Assembly: GCA_030692905.1 (NCBI GenBank)
Contig: JAUYBT010000094.1
Location: 1 to 16,600 of the forward strand
Reading direction: 5' to 3'
DNA length: 16,600 nucleotides
DNA from: Bacteroidales bacterium
GTDB lineage: Bacteria > Bacteroidota > Bacteroidia > Bacteroidales > VadinHA17
In this document: piece after piece, positions 1 through 7,464 of the stretch
Layout: the number at the start of each line of letters is the position of its first letter
Numbering within the stretch: the stretch's first letter is position 1
The notes under the pieces: generated by a model
The model's database searches: none
The model's input: only the letters and a program-made list of their open reading frames with translations
Told to the model about the DNA's origin: nothing
Made by a program: the position numbers and the translations under genes

Positions 1-365
1 ATTTTCAGTATCACGATGAAGATGGAATAAAGCTCTTCCAAAGAGTACTGTCTATTTCACAGAAATGGGGTACCATTAATAATATGATGTATGTTGTTGG
101 TGCAACACGTGCCGAAATGTTGAAAGATATCCGTAAGATAGTACCTGATCATTTTCTTCTTATTCCGGGTGTGGGAGCACAAGGCGGGAGTCTTGAAGAT
201 GTGGCCCGTTATGGGATGAACTCCAAATGCGGTCTTCTGGTGAACTCCTCAAGAGGAATTATCTTTGCCGATAATAGCGAAAACTTTGATAAAGTCGCCG
301 GCGAAAAGGCACAAGAAATCCAAATCGAGATGGAAAAATATCTCACTGAAAGAAACCTCATCTGA
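1..365 (+). CDS. pyrF: Orotidine-5'-phosphate decarboxylase, C-terminal part (partial, runs off the left edge)
   Basis: The open frame enters from the left edge (first full codon at 3) and stops at 363-365, so only the last ~120 residues are present. They carry the C-terminal signature of the type 2 (PyrF/UMPS-like, about 270 residue) decarboxylases: VVGATRAEML, then the phosphate-binding loop LLIPGVGAQGG and the strand LLVNSSRGIIFA, whose Arg is expected to contact the substrate phosphate. The enzyme decarboxylates OMP to UMP, the last step of de novo pyrimidine synthesis, in the cytosol. The catalytic Lys/Asp region lies outside the window. An ATG at 84 lies inside the protein and is not the start. 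No T-rich terminator follows; the next 250 bases hold a repeat pair. Confidence 0.93.
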   Translation, partial: FQYHDEDGIKLFQRVLSISQKWGTINNMMYVVGATRAEMLKDIRKIVPDHFLLIPGVGAQGGSLEDVARYGMNSKCGLLVNSSRGIIFADNSENFDKVAGEKAQEIQIEMEKYLTERNLI

Positions 366-389
366 ATATCCTTAGTTTAGCTTAGTTGA

Positions 390-512
390 GATTGCTTCGT
401 CGCTGCACTTCTCGCAATGACCGTGTACTTTATCATGCGTACTACAATCCCAGAACTAAAAAAACTTGTTTGCAAAGTCATTGCGAGGACGGCACAGCCG
501 GACGAAGCAATC
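390..512. repeat. Pair of inverted REP-like elements (BIME-like)
   Basis: Left arm 390-421 begins GATTGCTTCGTC and ends CTCGCAATGAC. Right arm 477-512 is the same element in reverse, running from GTCATTGCGAGG to GACGAAGCAATC. The two arms share 12 outer and about 11 inner bases and differ in the centre. They are separated by 55 AT-rich bases. Each arm is itself an imperfect palindrome (ATTGC/GCAAT), and the pair can also fold together into one long hairpin. This looks like the two-unit arrangement of REP/BIME elements mobilised by RAYT-type transposases; no such gene is in the window, so the mechanism is inference. The element lies between pyrF and the DUF2851 gene. Confidence 0.75.
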
Positions 513-617
513 CTTTACTCCCTTTCAGCATTAAAATTACTTTAACTACCCTTGCACCGTTACGCCTTTTTTTATATCTTTATACCCTTGCTGCTTTCTC
601 ATTTAATTCGTGCTAAA

Positions 618-1940
618 ATGAAAGAGGAGTTTCTTCATTATCTATGGAAATACGGTCTCTATAACCCGGATAAGCTTTTCGATAACGACGGGAATAAAAT
701 TATTGTCAAACATCCAGGAGAATATAACCGCGATTCGGGGCCTGACTTTTTCAATGCCCGTATCTCTATTGCCGGTACCGAATGGGCAGGTAATGTTGAA
801 ATACATACGAGGTCATCTCATTTTGATAATCACGGGCACCACAATGACCCGGCCTTTAACAATGTTATCCTTCATGTAGTTGCTGAAAACGACAAAAAGG
901 TTTTCAATTCAAAAGGAGAGGAGTTGCTGACTATCGTAATAGCATATGACCACGCACTTTATGAGAAATATTACTCCCTTGTTTATAATCCTTATATAAT
1001 AGCCTGCCAGGATGAAATAAAGAAACTCGATAGCATTCTTGTACACCACTGGCTTAATTCACTTGTTATTGAAAGATTGCAAAGTAAATCAGAATTAATT
1101 CTTAATATATTTTCGGAAACCGGGAACGACTGGGAGGAGACATTTTACAGGTTACTGACACGATATTTTGGATTCAGGGTTAATACCGAACCTTTTGAGA
1201 TGCTCGCGACAGCCCTTCCTTTCAGGATAATCCGCAAACATGCTGACAACAGGTTTCAGATTGAAACTCTGCTTTTTGGAACAGCCGGGATGCTCGAAGA
1301 AGGACTTTTTAAAGAGGCTCTTGCGGATGATTATTATCGCGACCTGATAAAGGAATACAGGATTCTTTCAGCAAAATACTCTCTTCAGCCTATTCATGGT
1401 TGGCTATGGAAATTTTCCAGATTGAGACCTGCTAATTTTCCGACAGTCAGATTATCACAGCTGGCAGCCATGCTTTCACTTGCAGGAGGACTCTTCTCTA
1501 AAGTGTTAGAAGTAACTGATATCGGGCAGCTTAAAAAGGTGTTTGAAGTAACTGCTTCTGATTACTGGGACAACCATTATGTTTTCGGGAAGAAAAGCAG
1601 GAATATTTCGAAATGCACCGGATCGCAGGCAACCGACATATTTCTAATAAATGCAATCATCCCGGTAATATTTGTCTATGGCCTTAACAGAGATTGCCAG
1701 GATATTTGTGAAAGAGCACTTACCTTCCTTGAAAATATCCATGCCGAGGAGAACTCAATTACAGAAGAATGGAAAGCAGCAGGTATCGAAGCAGAATCGG
1801 CTTTTTATTCCCAGGCACTGATCCAGCTCAGAAATGAATATTGCAAAAAAAGGAAATGTCTCGAATGCCGCATCGGAAGTAAACTAATCAGCATGGGAAA
1901 GAAACTAAAGGATCAAAAGGACCTTATGCTGGAACCATAA
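618..1940 (+). CDS. DUF2851 family protein (uncharacterised)
   Basis: A 440-residue protein recognised as DUF2851, a family common in Bacteroidota and of unknown function. I place the start at the ATG at 618 because family members typically begin MKEEFLHYLW; the frame stays open upstream to 552, but that part reads as intergenic sequence. Residues 41-90 hold the most conserved block: GPDFFNARI (Asp43), then GNVEIH (Glu61, His63), a His/Asp-rich stretch (His68, His72, His74, His75, Asp77) and ILHVV (His86). The Asp...Glu-x-His spacing between beta-like segments resembles a PD-(D/E)XK nuclease core, but that is inference. A cysteine cluster (Cys409, Cys414, Cys417) near the C-terminus could bind metal. 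It is soluble by appearance. Two TACCCTTG motifs (547-554, 583-590) are one base off the TAnnTTTG promoter element. Confidence 0.85.
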   Translation: MKEEFLHYLWKYGLYNPDKLFDNDGNKIIVKHPGEYNRDSGPDFFNARISIAGTEWAGNVEIHTRSSHFDNHGHHNDPAFNNVILHVVAENDKKVFNSKGEELLTIVIAYDHALYEKYYSLVYNPYIIACQDEIKKLDSILVHHWLNSLVIERLQSKSELILNIFSETGNDWEETFYRLLTRYFGFRVNTEPFEMLATALPFRIIRKHADNRFQIETLLFGTAGMLEEGLFKEALADDYYRDLIKEYRILSAKYSLQPIHGWLWKFSRLRPANFPTVRLSQLAAMLSLAGGLFSKVLEVTDIGQLKKVFEVTASDYWDNHYVFGKKSRNISKCTGSQATDIFLINAIIPVIFVYGLNRDCQDICERALTFLENIHAEENSITEEWKAAGIEAESAFYSQALIQLRNEYCKKRKCLECRIGSKLISMGKKLKDQKDLMLEP

Positions 1941-2100
1941 GTCCACATCTTTTGACAAATAGCTGAATGATAACGTTATTCAACGCAACGTTTGGTAAAG
2001 TTTTTCCGTCTTTGTAATAACACAGAAACAATAATTATTTATACTTATTCGTTCCTGTAAAAATAAATAATTTAAGAACTTTGTAAAAAAAAACCAATTG

Positions 2101-2133
2101 TTTGATAATTTACATAAAAAAGCCTTATTTTTG
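2101..2133 (+). promoter_or_regulatory. Bacteroidota-type promoter for rpsO
   Basis: TTTG at 2101-2104 and TATTTTTG at 2126-2133 match the -33 (TTTG) and -7 (TAnnTTTG) elements with a 21-base gap. Transcription would start near 2140, leaving a leader of about 50 bases before the rpsO ATG. The match is exact at the -7; the start site is inferred. Confidence 0.65.
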
Positions 2134-2190
2134 CGTTCCAAAATTGGAGACTCGATTTATTTATGGATAAACAATATTTTAATTAGAGAC

Positions 2191-2460
2191 ATGTATTTAA
2201 CAACTGAAAAAAAGCAGGAGTTTTTCAAAACGTTTGGAACATCTGAAATCGATACCGGTACAGCTGAAGGCCAGATAGCGCTGTTTTCGTACAGGATCAA
2301 TCATCTTACCGAACATCTTAAGAAGAATAAAAAAGATTTCAGTACCCAGCAGGCGCTTATCAAACTTGTAGGGAAAAGAAGGAGACTTTTGGACTACCTG
2401 AAAATAAAAGATATCGAGCGGTATCGCGAAATCATAAAAGCGTTGAAATTACGTAAATAG
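2191..2460 (+). CDS. rpsO: 30S ribosomal protein S15
   Basis: The 89-residue product has the usual S15 length and sequence: MYLTTEKKQEFF, then GTSEIDTGTAEGQIALFSYRI, a region HLTEHLKKNKKDFSTQQAL and the basic GKRRRLLDYLK segment. S15 binds 16S rRNA in the platform of the small subunit early in assembly. The ATG at 2191 is chosen because it gives the canonical N-terminus; the frame is open 93 bases further up, but those bases include the promoter and leader. S15 represses its own translation in several bacteria through the mRNA leader; the ~50-base leader here leaves room for that, but I see no proven structure. It precedes pnp, as in many bacteria. Confidence 0.97.
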   Translation: MYLTTEKKQEFFKTFGTSEIDTGTAEGQIALFSYRINHLTEHLKKNKKDFSTQQALIKLVGKRRRLLDYLKIKDIERYREIIKALKLRK

Positions 2461-2464
2461 AGTT

Positions 2465-2491
2465 AAAAGGCAATTCAAAATTGCCTTTTTT
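2465..2491 (+). terminator. Intrinsic terminator after rpsO
   Basis: An 11-bp AT-rich stem, AAAAGGCAATT (2465-2475) with AATTGCCTTTT (2479-2489), a 3-base loop and a run of T's to 2491. It lies 4 bases after the rpsO stop and 52 bases before pnp, so it probably attenuates rather than fully separates the two genes. Confidence 0.85.
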
Positions 2492-2543
2492 CATACCGTT
2501 TAAAAATATTTTGTAATTTCAATTTTCATAAATCACTCATATA

Positions 2544-4709
2544 ATGTTTAAAGTAAAAGAGAAAATTATTGATCTCGGCGACGGGAGAACAATAACCCTT
2601 GAAACAGGCAGAATGGCCAGACAGGCCAACGGTTCTGTTTTGTTAAAAATGGGAAAGACAATGTTGCTGGCTACTGTTGTTTCAGCACAAGATGCAAAGG
2701 AAGATACAGACTTCATGCCGCTATCGGTTGAGTATAAAGAAAAGTATGCTTCATCGGGACGTTTTCCTGGTGGATTTCTGAAAAGAGAAGCCAGACCTTC
2801 AGATTATGAAATACTTATTTCAAGGCTGGTTGACAGGGCATTAAGACCTCTTTTTCCTGATGATTTTCACGCAGAAACATTTGTAACTATCAGCCTTATA
2901 TCGGCCGATATGGACATAATTCCCGACTCACTGGCAGGTCTGGCCGCCTCGGCAGCTCTTACAGTTTCAGATGTTCCTTTCAATGGCCCCATGTCGGAAG
3001 TAAGGGTTGCAAGGATAAACAATAAATTTGTAGTCAATCCGACTGCCACTCAGCTTAAGGATGCAGACATCGATCTGATGGTAGGAGCCACATACGACAA
3101 TATTCTTATGGTTGAAGGTGAAATGAAAGAAGTTTCAGAAGAAGAAATGCTCGAAACTCTTAAAATCGCCCACGATGCCATTAAACTACATTGCAAAGCA
3201 CAAATGGAATTTGCAGCAGAGGTAGGTTCTACAGTTAAGAGAGAGTATTGCCACGAAGTGAATGATGAAGATCTCAGAAAAAAAGTCTGGGACGAAACTT
3301 ATAACAAATGTTACCAGGCAGCAAAATCATCAACTGCAGATAAGCATAAGCGTCTGGATGCTTTCGAATCTATCATTACTGAATTTCTTGGTCAGTATAC
3401 CGAAGAGGATGCTGCCAATAAAGCACTTGTTAAAAAATACTACCACGATGTGTTAAAAGAGGCATCAAGAAGACTTGTCCTCGATGACAACACTCGTCTC
3501 GACGGACGGAAACCAGATGAGATCAGACCGATAATGTGCGAAATAGATACTCTTCCCGCCACTCATGGCTCAGCGCTGTTTACAAGAGGTGAAACCCAGT
3601 CGCTTACAACAGTTACACTGGGCACAAAACTGGACGAAAAGATTATTGATGATGTGCTGAATAAGGGAAAAGAAAAATTCACACTCCACTATAATTTTCC
3701 ACCGTTTGCCACAGGAGAAGCTAAACCTGCACGTGGGACAAGCAGAAGGGAAATAGGTCATGGAAACCTTGCTCACCGTGCCCTAAAAAATATGATGCCG
3801 TCTGATGAGGAAAATCCTTATGCAATAAGGGTTGTTTCAGATATTCTTGAATCAAACGGTTCTTCATCTATGGCAACAGTTTGTGCCGGTACCCTCGCTC
3901 TAATGGATGCAGGGATTAAACTTCGGAAACCTGTATCAGGAATTGCAATGGGTCTTATAACAGATAAAGAGACAAAAAAATATGCAGTTCTTTCTGATAT
4001 CCTTGGTGATGAAGATCATCTTGGCGATATGGACTTTAAAGTGACAGGAACCCGTGATGGCATCACTGCTACACAGATGGATATAAAGGTGGAAGGTCTT
4101 TCATACGAAATACTTACGAAAGCTCTTCACCAAGCCAAAGCCGGAAGATTACATATTTTGGATATAATGAGCCAGACCATTGCAGAACCACGTCCTGAGC
4201 TTAAACCTCATGCTCCAAGGATTGAAATGCTTACTATTCCTAAAGAACTAATCGGTGCATTGATAGGTCCCGGTGGTAAAGTTATTCAGGAGATACAACG
4301 TGTAACTGGAGCCACAATAATTGTTGAAGAGATTGATGGTCATGGTGATGTCAATATTTTTGGTGAGAATGCTGAAGTTATAACTGCAGCACTCGACTGG
4401 GTGAAAAAAATTGTTACAGTTCCTGAAATCGGACAGGTTTACAAAGGAAAGGTTAAGACAATAGTCCAGTTTGGGGCATTCGTAGAGATACTTCCAAACA
4501 AAGATGGGTTACTTCATATCTCCGAGATTGAGTGGAGGAAGATTGCCAAAGTGGAAGATGTTCTGAAAGAAGGGCAGGAGGTCGAGGTTAAGATAATTGA
4601 TATCGATCCGAAAACAGGAAAGATCAAATTATCACGAAAAGAACTTCTCCCACGTCCTCCAAGGCAAGAGCCTGGAAAAAGAAATCCTGAACAAAATCAG
4701 AAAAATTAG
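2544..4709 (+). CDS. pnp: Polyribonucleotide nucleotidyltransferase (PNPase)
   Basis: The 721-residue product is full length for the family. It phosphorolytically degrades RNA 3' to 5', releasing nucleoside diphosphates, and can add 3' tails; it acts in the cytosol as a homotrimer. Domain order: first RNase PH-like domain (~5-145), helical linker (~240-310), catalytic second RNase PH domain (~320-545), KH (GxxG loop GPGG at 575-578) and S1 (~630-700). The phosphate-binding SNGSSSMA stretch (~436-443) and the metal-binding aspartates Asp489 and Asp495 in GDEDHLGD align with Ser438/439 and Asp486/492 of the E. coli enzyme, so it should be active. The C-terminal tail after S1 is short and basic. 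No exact promoter is seen; ATATTTTG at 2507-2514 is one step off consensus, and readthrough from rpsO is plausible. Confidence 0.97.
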   Translation: MFKVKEKIIDLGDGRTITLETGRMARQANGSVLLKMGKTMLLATVVSAQDAKEDTDFMPLSVEYKEKYASSGRFPGGFLKREARPSDYEILISRLVDRALRPLFPDDFHAETFVTISLISADMDIIPDSLAGLAASAALTVSDVPFNGPMSEVRVARINNKFVVNPTATQLKDADIDLMVGATYDNILMVEGEMKEVSEEEMLETLKIAHDAIKLHCKAQMEFAAEVGSTVKREYCHEVNDEDLRKKVWDETYNKCYQAAKSSTADKHKRLDAFESIITEFLGQYTEEDAANKALVKKYYHDVLKEASRRLVLDDNTRLDGRKPDEIRPIMCEIDTLPATHGSALFTRGETQSLTTVTLGTKLDEKIIDDVLNKGKEKFTLHYNFPPFATGEAKPARGTSRREIGHGNLAHRALKNMMPSDEENPYAIRVVSDILESNGSSSMATVCAGTLALMDAGIKLRKPVSGIAMGLITDKETKKYAVLSDILGDEDHLGDMDFKVTGTRDGITATQMDIKVEGLSYEILTKALHQAKAGRLHILDIMSQTIAEPRPELKPHAPRIEMLTIPKELIGALIGPGGKVIQEIQRVTGATIIVEEIDGHGDVNIFGENAEVITAALDWVKKIVTVPEIGQVYKGKVKTIVQFGAFVEILPNKDGLLHISEIEWRKIAKVEDVLKEGQEVEVKIIDIDPKTGKIKLSRKELLPRPPRQEPGKRNPEQNQKN

Positions 4710-4717
4710 TGTCAGGG

Positions 4718-4846
4718 GATAAACCCCCCTCCCCCTTACGGGGACTCCCCCTGTGAGGGGAGAAGCTCAGTCTATTGACTACCAATGATTTCCCCTCCTC
4801 CAGGAGGGGTGTCATGACTGAAAAGTCATGACGTGGTGGTTTTTTA
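4718..4846. repeat. GC-rich palindromic repeat cluster between pnp and the kinase gene
   Basis: Three consecutive hairpins in otherwise AT-rich DNA: CTCCCC (4745-4750) with GGGGAG (4757-4762); CCCCTCCT (4792-4799) with AGGAGGGG (4802-4809); and TCATGACT (4812-4819) with AGTCATGA (4824-4831). The last is followed by GTGGTGG and six T's (4840-4845), so it could also end pnp transcription. A tract of C's with an ACGGGGA repeat unit precedes them (4723-4744). The block is typical of intergenic palindromes scattered in environmental Bacteroidota genomes; that resemblance is from memory, not a search. Open frames across it on either strand are not credible genes. Confidence 0.6.
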
Positions 4847-4866
4847 GCTAATAAAAGTGCTTCTTC

Positions 4867-4897
4867 CTTGCTATTTAACATTCAATTTCTAAATTTG
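4867..4897 (+). promoter_or_regulatory. Bacteroidota-type promoter for the deoxynucleoside kinase gene
   Basis: CTTG at 4867-4870 and an exact TAnnTTTG match, TAAATTTG, at 4890-4897 are separated by 19 bases. The predicted start is near 4904, giving a leader of about 25 bases to the ATG at 4929. Confidence 0.6.
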
Positions 4898-4928
4898 ATT
4901 TGTTGAAATCAAACAATAGTTTTCAGAG

Positions 4929-5570
4929 ATGAAGATTAAATACAACTATGTAGTTATAGAAGGAAATATCGGAGCAGGGAAAACTACCCTGGCCGGCAGA
5001 ATAGCAGATCAGTTTAATGCTCGTCTTATTCTTGAACATTTTGCCGATAACCCCTTTCTCCCGAAATTCTATGACGACCCTGAAAAATATTCTTTTCCTC
5101 TCGAACTTTCATTTCTGGCAAGCAGGTACAAACAACTTAAGGAAGAACTGGTTCCCCAGGATCTCTTTAAGACTTTTACGATAGCAGATTATTATTTCAT
5201 GAAATCGCTTGTATTTGCTGCCTCAACACTTAATGGAGATGAGTATAATCTTTACCGGCAGATCTTTTATATAATTTACGGATCTCTTCCAAAACCCGAT
5301 ATCTATGTCTATCTTCACCTTAATCCTGGCAGGTTGATTAAGAATATCGAAAGTCGGGGTCGCAACTATGAGAAATCAATAACTAAAGAATACCTTCAGA
5401 AAATTCAGGATAGTTATTTTTCTTTTTTTAGGCAAAATCCCGAAAACAAATATCTTGTTATTGATATAAATAATATAGACTTTGTTGCCAATGAAAACCA
5501 TTATTCTAAAATAATTGACACTATTTTTTTTGACGATTACCCTGTTGGTTTGAATATGGTGATTTTGTAA
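4929..5570 (+). CDS. Deoxynucleoside kinase (dNK/dGK family)
   Basis: A 213-residue cytosolic kinase that phosphorylates deoxynucleosides to their 5'-monophosphates in salvage of DNA precursors. The P-loop GNIGAGKTT is at 12-20 (Lys18), a DYYFMKSLVFA segment at 87-97 corresponds to the conserved region near the deoxyribose-binding site, and the arginine lid SRGRNYEKS at ~142-150 supplies Arg143 and Arg145. Length matches bacterial members. The exact substrate (deoxyadenosine, deoxyguanosine or others) cannot be read from the sequence. In many Bacteroidota a kinase like this sits beside or is fused to folK; here it stands alone with its own promoter. No T-rich terminator follows. Confidence 0.88.
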   Translation: MKIKYNYVVIEGNIGAGKTTLAGRIADQFNARLILEHFADNPFLPKFYDDPEKYSFPLELSFLASRYKQLKEELVPQDLFKTFTIADYYFMKSLVFAASTLNGDEYNLYRQIFYIIYGSLPKPDIYVYLHLNPGRLIKNIESRGRNYEKSITKEYLQKIQDSYFSFFRQNPENKYLVIDINNIDFVANENHYSKIIDTIFFDDYPVGLNMVIL

Positions 5571-5584
5571 TTATTTTATTCAAA

Positions 5585-5617
5585 TTGCTTCGATTATGAC
5601 TATTTTGTTTAAATTTG
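5585..5617 (+). promoter_or_regulatory. Candidate promoter for the lipoprotein gene
   Basis: TAAATTTG at 5610-5617 matches TAnnTTTG exactly. A TTG at 5585-5587 lies 22 bases upstream, slightly wide for the -33 element. The start would be near 5624, leaving a leader of ~70 AT-rich bases before the ATG at 5696. Confidence 0.5.
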
Positions 5618-5695
5618 TACTTATGTTGAAAAATTAGTATTTTGTTCATTATAAACAGGCAAACTAGAAATCATAAACAAATAACACTTTTAACT

Positions 5696-7411
5696 ATGAA
5701 AAAATTCAGAAGCTATTTTATCCTTATCCTGGCAGCAACCGTTATGACAAGTTGCAGCGGCCTGAATAAGATGAAAAAAAACTCTAACTTAATTAAGTAT
5801 GAGATTACTCCAAAAGTTCTTGAAACACATGCTGGTGTAGTTACAGTAACAATTAAAGGTACCTTCCCGGCCAAGTACTTTGATAAGAAGACTACTGTTA
5901 CTGCTACTCCTGTTCTTACTTACGCTGGTGGCGAAACTGCTTTTGAAAAAGTTCAGGTTCTTCAAGGAGAGAGTGTTCAATCTAATAATAAAGTAATCAC
6001 TTATACCGGTGGAGATTTTACCTATACAGATAAAATTCCTTACAAGGAAGCTATGAAGATTTCAGAGCTGGTATTAAGAGTAAAAGCTGTAAGAGGTAAA
6101 AAAAGTCTCGATTTTGACCCTGTTAAACTGGCTGATGGTGTAATTGCCACCTCTATTCTGGTTGAGAAACATGGTAAGGCTGTTATGATGAAGGATAATT
6201 ATGTAAGAGTAACTCCCGAAATTCAGGCAGCTGACATAAACTACCTTATAAATAAGTCAGATATTCGCAGCACAGAACTTAAAGCGGAAGATATCGCTCT
6301 TCTTAAAGAGTACATTAACACTGTCAGTGCAGATCCTAACCGCCAGTTTAAAGGTGCCCAAATCAGTTCCTATGCTTCTCCTGACGGAAAATTTGATTTG
6401 AACGAAAAACTTTCTGTGAACAGAGGTACTTCTGCTGACAAATTCATTAAAAAAGAATTTGGGAAGGTTGAAGCAGCTAAAGGTGCTGGTTTCTTTGATT
6501 CAAAAACCACTGCTGAAGACTGGGACGGTTTTAAGACAGAAGTAGAAAAATCAACCATTCAGGATAAAGAACTTATCCTCCGTGTTCTTTCTATGTATTC
6601 TGATCCTGATGCACGGGAAAAAGAAATTAAGAATATGGCAGCAGCCTTTGAAACCCTTAAAACTGACATCCTTCCAAGGTTAAGAAGATCAAAAATGATG
6701 GTCTCTGTTGATAAGGTAGGACGCAGCGATGAGCAGATACTTGCTCAGGCAAAATCAGATCCTAAAGTTTTAAGCCTTGAAGAGATGCTTTATGCGGCAA
6801 AACTTACAACGGATCTTAATGAACAGCTTAAATTCTACAAGGCAGCAGCAGAAAGCTATCCGAAATGCATACGTGCAGCAAACAACATCGGGTACACCTA
6901 CATGGCATTAGGCAAAACTGACGAAGCAATTGCTGCATTTGAAAAAGCAAAAGCTATCCAGAATAACGACATTATAAAGAATAATCTTGGTTTTGGCTCA
7001 CTCGTAAAAGGTGATTTAGTTAAAGCTGAAGGGTATTTCAATTCGATGACAGCAGCAACTCCTGAATCAAAGTGGGGTCTTGGCGTAATCGCTATTACAA
7101 AAGGAGAATATGACAAAGCAGTTAATTACTTTGGAACCGAACCATGTTTCAACCTCGCTCTTGCACAGCTTCTGAAAGGCGATGTTAACAAAGCAAAATT
7201 AACCCTTGATAGCATGAAGGAACTCTGCAAATGCGGGAAACCATCCTATCTGAAAGCTATTATCGGAGCACGTATTGATGATAGGAATTATATGCTCAAC
7301 AACCTTCGTGAAGCAATCGCATTTAAAGCTGATTGGAAAGCTTATGCAAAAACTGACCTTGAGTTTGCAAAGTTCTTCAATGATGATGCATTTAAATCAA
7401 CAGTTCAGTAA
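5696..7411 (+). CDS. Outer-membrane-type lipoprotein with OmpA-like core and TPR repeats
   Basis: The 571-residue product starts with a lipoprotein signal: basic MKKFRSY, a hydrophobic core and a lipobox ending in Cys20 (VMTSC). I use the ATG at 5696 because it makes this signal N-terminal; an in-frame ATG lies 54 bases upstream. Residues ~25-165 are beta-rich and threonine/valine-rich, ~215-255 contain AQISSYASPDG...LSVNRGTSADKFIKK, which resembles the peptidoglycan-binding OmpA C-terminal fold, and ~385-485 hold TPR-like repeats (AANNIGYTYMALGKTDEAI, then NNLGFGSLVKGDLVKAE). A short CKCGK cysteine motif sits near residue 512. Expected location is the periplasmic side or surface of the outer membrane. 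It has its own promoter and strong terminator, so it is a single-gene unit. The precise role is unknown; anchoring or envelope scaffolding is inference. Confidence 0.8.
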   Translation: MKKFRSYFILILAATVMTSCSGLNKMKKNSNLIKYEITPKVLETHAGVVTVTIKGTFPAKYFDKKTTVTATPVLTYAGGETAFEKVQVLQGESVQSNNKVITYTGGDFTYTDKIPYKEAMKISELVLRVKAVRGKKSLDFDPVKLADGVIATSILVEKHGKAVMMKDNYVRVTPEIQAADINYLINKSDIRSTELKAEDIALLKEYINTVSADPNRQFKGAQISSYASPDGKFDLNEKLSVNRGTSADKFIKKEFGKVEAAKGAGFFDSKTTAEDWDGFKTEVEKSTIQDKELILRVLSMYSDPDAREKEIKNMAAAFETLKTDILPRLRRSKMMVSVDKVGRSDEQILAQAKSDPKVLSLEEMLYAAKLTTDLNEQLKFYKAAAESYPKCIRAANNIGYTYMALGKTDEAIAAFEKAKAIQNNDIIKNNLGFGSLVKGDLVKAEGYFNSMTAATPESKWGLGVIAITKGEYDKAVNYFGTEPCFNLALAQLLKGDVNKAKLTLDSMKELCKCGKPSYLKAIIGARIDDRNYMLNNLREAIAFKADWKAYAKTDLEFAKFFNDDAFKSTVQ

Positions 7412-7430
7412 CAAGAAACCATAAAACAAT

Positions 7431-7463
7431 AAAGGCCGCATCAACAGTGCGGCCTTTTTTTTT
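7431..7463. terminator. Strong terminator shared by convergent genes
   Basis: A perfect 10-bp stem AAAGGCCGCA (7431-7440) with TGCGGCCTTT (7448-7457), 7-base loop, followed by nine T's (7455-7463). It ends the lipoprotein transcript on the plus strand. On the minus strand the same stem is followed by a T-rich stretch just beyond the stop of the methyltransferase gene, so it probably works in both directions. Confidence 0.9.
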
Positions 7464-7464
7464 G

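Noticed and set aside
386..616. Open frame of 76 codons on the plus strand between pyrF and DUF2851
   Set aside because: It runs straight through the inverted repeat pair, has no protein-like composition and overlaps the true DUF2851 start; it is a repeat read as codons.
2507..2514. ATATTTTG as a dedicated pnp promoter
   Set aside because: One position off TAnnTTTG and without a -33 partner in the short gap after the rpsO terminator; too weak to list.
4718..4846. Possible CRISPR-like or riboswitch region after pnp
   Set aside because: The repeated units are palindromes of unequal sequence and spacing, there are no spacers of constant length, and no riboswitch core is recognisable.
4624..4881. 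85-codon minus-strand open frame spanning the end of pnp and the hairpin cluster
   Set aside because: It is made of the GC-rich palindromes and the antisense of pnp; no motif, no plausible start context.
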